A stretch of DNA of 64,000 bases from JADJEI01 sp035328465 (GTDB lineage: Bacteria > Bacteroidota > Ignavibacteria > Ignavibacteriales > Ignavibacteriaceae), in contig DAOLIQ010000004.1 in the NCBI GenBank assembly GCA_035328465.1, positions 1 through 64,000 on the forward strand, written 5' to 3'. Below the pieces are notes generated by a model. The model had not been told where the DNA came from. It worked only from the letters and a program-made list of their open reading frames with translations, and did no database searches. How positions within the stretch are numbered: the first letter of the stretch is position 1; each line of letters starts with the position of its first letter. Positions 61,615-64,000 of the stretch are shown here, piece after piece. A program made the translations under genes and the position numbers.

Positions 61615-62610
61615 TCATTCCATCTTCATATCACGAGTCATTAAATCAAGCGTAGCTTTTATTGGGTCTTTATCTTCGAACAAGATTCTATACACTTCGG
61701 TTGTAATGGGAGTTTCAACATTGTATTTTTTTGCCAGTTCAGAAGCTGACTTACTAGTTTGAACACCTTCTGCAACCATCTCCATGTTCATTAAAATATC
61801 TTTCAATTTTTTGCCGGCGCCAATTTGCTCTCCAACAAAACGGTTTCGGCTGTGTCTGCTCATACAGGTGACGATTAAATCACCCATTCCCGACAAACCT
61901 GCAAAAGTTTCAGCAAGTGCTCCCATTGCAAGACCCAAACGGGAAATCTCTGCAACGCCACGAGTCATTATTGCTGCTTTTGTATTATCTCCATATTTCG
62001 CTCCATCAATAATCCCAGCTCCGATTGCAATTACATTTTTAAATGAACCGCCAAGTTCAACTCCTAGAATGTCAGTTGATGAATAGACTCTGAAATATGG
62101 AGTCATAAAAGCTACTTGGATTAGTTTGGATGTTTCATGATTTTTTGACGCAGCAACGACTGCAGTGGGAATTTTCCGGCTGACTTCTTCAGCATGGCTG
62201 GGACCGGAAAGCACCGCAATTTGGTTCTCATCCAATTCTGCAATTTCATCTTTAAGCATTTGAGACATTGTCATAAGTGAGTTGTTCTCAATTCCTTTTG
62301 CAACGCTCAGCAAAATTGTATTTTTAATTTCACTAAAATCAATTTGATGAATAACACTTCTCAAAAATTGAGAAGGAACGGCAAGTACAAGTACCTGTTT
62401 TTTATTTACCGCTTCGCTAAGGTTATGTGTAATTATTATTTCTGATGGGATTTGAATACCGGGCAGATAAATTTGGTTAGTTCTATTTTTACTAAGGAGT
62501 TTTGCGTAGCTGCTTTTATATTCCCATAGAGTAACTTCATGCCCATTATTATGCAGAAGTATTGCCAGCGTTGTTCCCCAGCCACCAGCACCAAGGACAG
62601 AGATTTTCAT
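61615..62610 (-). CDS. gpsA: Glycerol-3-phosphate dehydrogenase, NAD(P)+
   Basis: 331 residues. It reduces dihydroxyacetone phosphate to sn-glycerol-3-phosphate for phospholipid synthesis. VLGAGGWGTTLAILL, VLAVPSQFLR, the catalytic lysine region GGSFKNVIAIGAGI, and FAGLSGMGDLIVTCMSRHSRNR are all present. The start lies 12 bp after plsY on the same strand. The product is the direct substrate of PlsY, so the pair forms a functional operon. Confidence 0.96.
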   Translation of the reverse strand: MKISVLGAGGWGTTLAILLHNNGHEVTLWEYKSSYAKLLSKNRTNQIYLPGIQIPSEIIITHNLSEAVNKKQVLVLAVPSQFLRSVIHQIDFSEIKNTILLSVAKGIENNSLMTMSQMLKDEIAELDENQIAVLSGPSHAEEVSRKIPTAVVAASKNHETSKLIQVAFMTPYFRVYSSTDILGVELGGSFKNVIAIGAGIIDGAKYGDNTKAAIMTRGVAEISRLGLAMGALAETFAGLSGMGDLIVTCMSRHSRNRFVGEQIGAGKKLKDILMNMEMVAEGVQTSKSASELAKKYNVETPITTEVYRILFEDKDPIKATLDLMTRDMKME

Positions 62611-62622
62611 TATTATTAAGAT

Positions 62623-63285
62623 TTAACTTTTTTTGGAGAAGCTAAGTTTGTTTTCGTTCCCATTTAAAATACGGACAATGTTTTTTCTATGATTAAAAAT
62701 CACAAAAAGAGATACAAAAACTACAAATGGCAATAGAGTATCATAACCTTGTATATCAACATTGAAAATATTTTCGCGAATTATTAATGCAAGCGGAACG
62801 GCAACAGCTCCCAAAATCGAACCAAGAGAAACATATTTAGAAATAGATACTACTACTATAAAAACGCCCACAGCAATTAACATATCAACAGTAACTATCA
62901 TCAAAAGCATACCTAATGCAGTTGCAATTCCTTTACCTCCCTTGAATCCTGCAAAAACAGTCCATACATGTCCGATAACAGCGGCAATGCCAGCTATAAT
63001 CTGAACCAATGTAAAATCATCAAAAGGTGTAGCATTTTCAAATGGAAAGTTGCCATAATGAAGTCTTGCTATAACGATTACAGAAATAACACCTTTAAGA
63101 ACATCAAGAAATATGACAAAGACTCCATGCTTCCATCCCAAAACTCTCATTACGTTTGTTCCCCCAGCATTGCCGCTGCCGTGCTCACGTATGTCAATTC
63201 CTTTAACAGCTTTGCTGACTATTATGCTTGTAGGAATAGAACCGACGAGATATGAAAGAATGATGATTGCTGCAAGTAAAAACAT
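62623..63285 (-). CDS. plsY: Acyl-phosphate:glycerol-3-phosphate acyltransferase
   Basis: 220 residues with about five transmembrane helices. The three PlsY motifs are visible: GSIPTSIIVSKAVKGIDIREHGSGNAGGTNVMR with motif 1, the GFKGGKGIATALG phosphate loop, and a C-terminal FNHRKNIVRILNG. It acylates glycerol-3-phosphate at position 1 in the inner membrane. It is the first gene of the plsY-gpsA pair. Confidence 0.96.
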   Translation of the reverse strand: MFLLAAIIILSYLVGSIPTSIIVSKAVKGIDIREHGSGNAGGTNVMRVLGWKHGVFVIFLDVLKGVISVIVIARLHYGNFPFENATPFDDFTLVQIIAGIAAVIGHVWTVFAGFKGGKGIATALGMLLMIVTVDMLIAVGVFIVVVSISKYVSLGSILGAVAVPLALIIRENIFNVDIQGYDTLLPFVVFVSLFVIFNHRKNIVRILNGNENKLSFSKKS

Positions 63286-63500
63286 ATTTAAACCTTAAAA
63301 TTTGATCAAAAACTAATCAGATTATCGCTAATATCCAAAAGTTTTTTAATGATTAACTATTTCTAAAAAAGAATAATATTGAGTTAGATACTTCATCCAG
63401 CCCATAGATTCAAATTTAGTTTAATTCATTAAATGTGAAAGTGTTGTTTTAATTTAAAAAATCATTGCCTATATTTGAAAATAAAAAAAGGAATTAAATA

Positions 63501-63665
63501 ATGGCAAAACAACAATCATTTGCTGATAAAGCAAAATCAAAAAAGAAACAAGATGGAGTCAACATTAAAGTGATTAAGACTGTCAAGACCGAAAAAGGTA
63601 CATTCAAATTTCATGAACGTTTTGTACGTCTTGATGATGTCTCCAAAGTTTCGGAGATAAAATAA
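63501..63665 (+). CDS. Small basic conserved-looking protein (54 residues)
   Basis: The ATG at 63501 has AAAAAGGAATTAAATA upstream and is followed by a terminator seven bases after the stop, which supports a real monocistronic gene. The peptide is Lys-rich (MAKQQSFADKAKSKKKQDG, VIKTVKTEKGTFKFHERFV, ending VSKVSEIK) with a disordered N-terminus and a short beta/helix C-terminus. I do not know a named family. The charge and size suggest nucleic-acid or ribosome association (inference only). Confidence 0.6.
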   Translation: MAKQQSFADKAKSKKKQDGVNIKVIKTVKTEKGTFKFHERFVRLDDVSKVSEIK

Positions 63666-63672
63666 TTTGAAG

Positions 63673-63700
63673 AAGCGGTGATTGACCGCTTTTTCTTTTT
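63673..63700 (+). terminator. Terminator after the small basic gene
   Basis: Stem AAGCGGT / ACCGCTT followed by TTTCTTTTT. Confidence 0.85.
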
Positions 63701-63711
63701 ATAGTAGAAAT

Positions 63712-64000
63712 TCATTCCTGCTCGAACAATTCAAGACTAACTGAACCCTCCAGGCGGAGTAGCTTTTCTTTCACTTCCAATCCTCCTGAATAACCTGTCA
63801 ATTTTCCATTCTTACCAATTACTCTATGACATGGGATAACGATCGGTAATGGATTTAAACCCACTGTTCGCCCAACTGCTCGAAGCGTGTTTTTACCGCC
63901 GACTTTTTCTGCAATATGCTCGTAACTTTTTGTTTCACCCCACTTAATTTTAAGAATCTCATTCCAGACCTTTAATTGAAATTCTGTACCTTGAATATCA
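63712..64000 (-). CDS. ogt: Methylated-DNA--protein-cysteine methyltransferase (partial, C-terminal part)
   Basis: About 96 codons; the N-terminus lies beyond the window. It removes O6-alkyl groups from guanine by transfer to its own cysteine. The frame opens at the edge with GTEFQLKVWNEILKIKWGET, then helix-turn-helix residues KNTLRAVGRTVGLNPLPI, and the active site VIPCHRVIGKNGKLTGYSGG with the acceptor Cys. The end ...LFEQE is followed by TGA. Ogt/Ada-C cannot be told apart without the 5' part. Confidence 0.93.
   Translation of the reverse strand, partial: DIQGTEFQLKVWNEILKIKWGETKSYEHIAEKVGGKNTLRAVGRTVGLNPLPIVIPCHRVIGKNGKLTGYSGGLEVKEKLLRLEGSVSLELFEQE

Overview
The window is low-GC bacterial DNA with small gaps between genes and frequent short operons. 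It most likely comes from the Bacteroidota/Chlorobi/Ignavibacteriota group. Three secreted proteins end in the type IX secretion (T9SS) sorting domain with the QNYPNPF signature (ends of the genes at 32631, 35016 and 59368). The window also has a DUF5686 outer-membrane protein, a DUF2911 protein, a eukaryote-like citrate synthase and many exported peptidases. The lineage is inferred from protein families; no rRNA or tRNA gene was seen.

Layout. 1-7100: a headless beta-helix-type gene fragment, citrate synthase, a two-domain M16 protease, an assembly gap (5427-5526) flanked by a perfect 55-bp duplication, a diheme cytochrome c lipoprotein and a small unknown gene. 7114-14417: a regulatory island with an NtrB/NtrC-type two-component pair, two paralogous secreted Asp-rich (DxDxDG) proteins on either side of it, an outer-membrane beta-barrel and a second, orphan membrane histidine kinase. 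Both Asp-rich genes carry similar sigma-54-like promoters, each with a dyad about 80 bp further upstream. This is the best candidate for an undescribed system. 14651-30725: YbaK-type deacylase, M13 peptidase, TerB-like protein, 4-alpha-glucanotransferase, tricorn-like protease, alpha/beta hydrolase, glycogen synthase, lipoprotein MsrA, CorA, M14 peptidase and an ATP-grasp enzyme. 31162-45630: a MauG/CcpA-type diheme peroxidase lipoprotein, two T9SS cargo proteins, dipeptidyl peptidase IV, small enzymes, a DUF5686 protein, an RRM protein, an esterase and a YpfJ-type zinc protein. 45754-47453: a class-B-like acid phosphatase, then about 1 kb without an intact gene that holds an inverted repeat, a decayed ORF and a degenerate 21-bp tandem array. 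47454-53954: a six-gene surface-polysaccharide operon (rfbA, rfbC, DegT aminotransferase, Wzi-like barrel, fcl, gmd). 54031-64000: MgtE, PdxB, a TonB-like protein, a membrane HExxH protein, DUF2911, a TIGR03790-like T9SS protein, RlpA, GpsA, PlsY, a small basic protein and the C-terminal part of an O6-alkylguanine-DNA alkyltransferase.

The genes fit a chemoheterotroph with a proteolytic, surface-active lifestyle (M16, M13, S41-tricorn, M14, S9B and M6-like peptidases), glycogen storage (malQ, glgA), exported haem proteins and a fucose/deoxysugar-decorated surface. Short palindromic intergenic elements (36125-36249, 43092-43216, 46401-46463, 59066-59214) are scattered through the second half.
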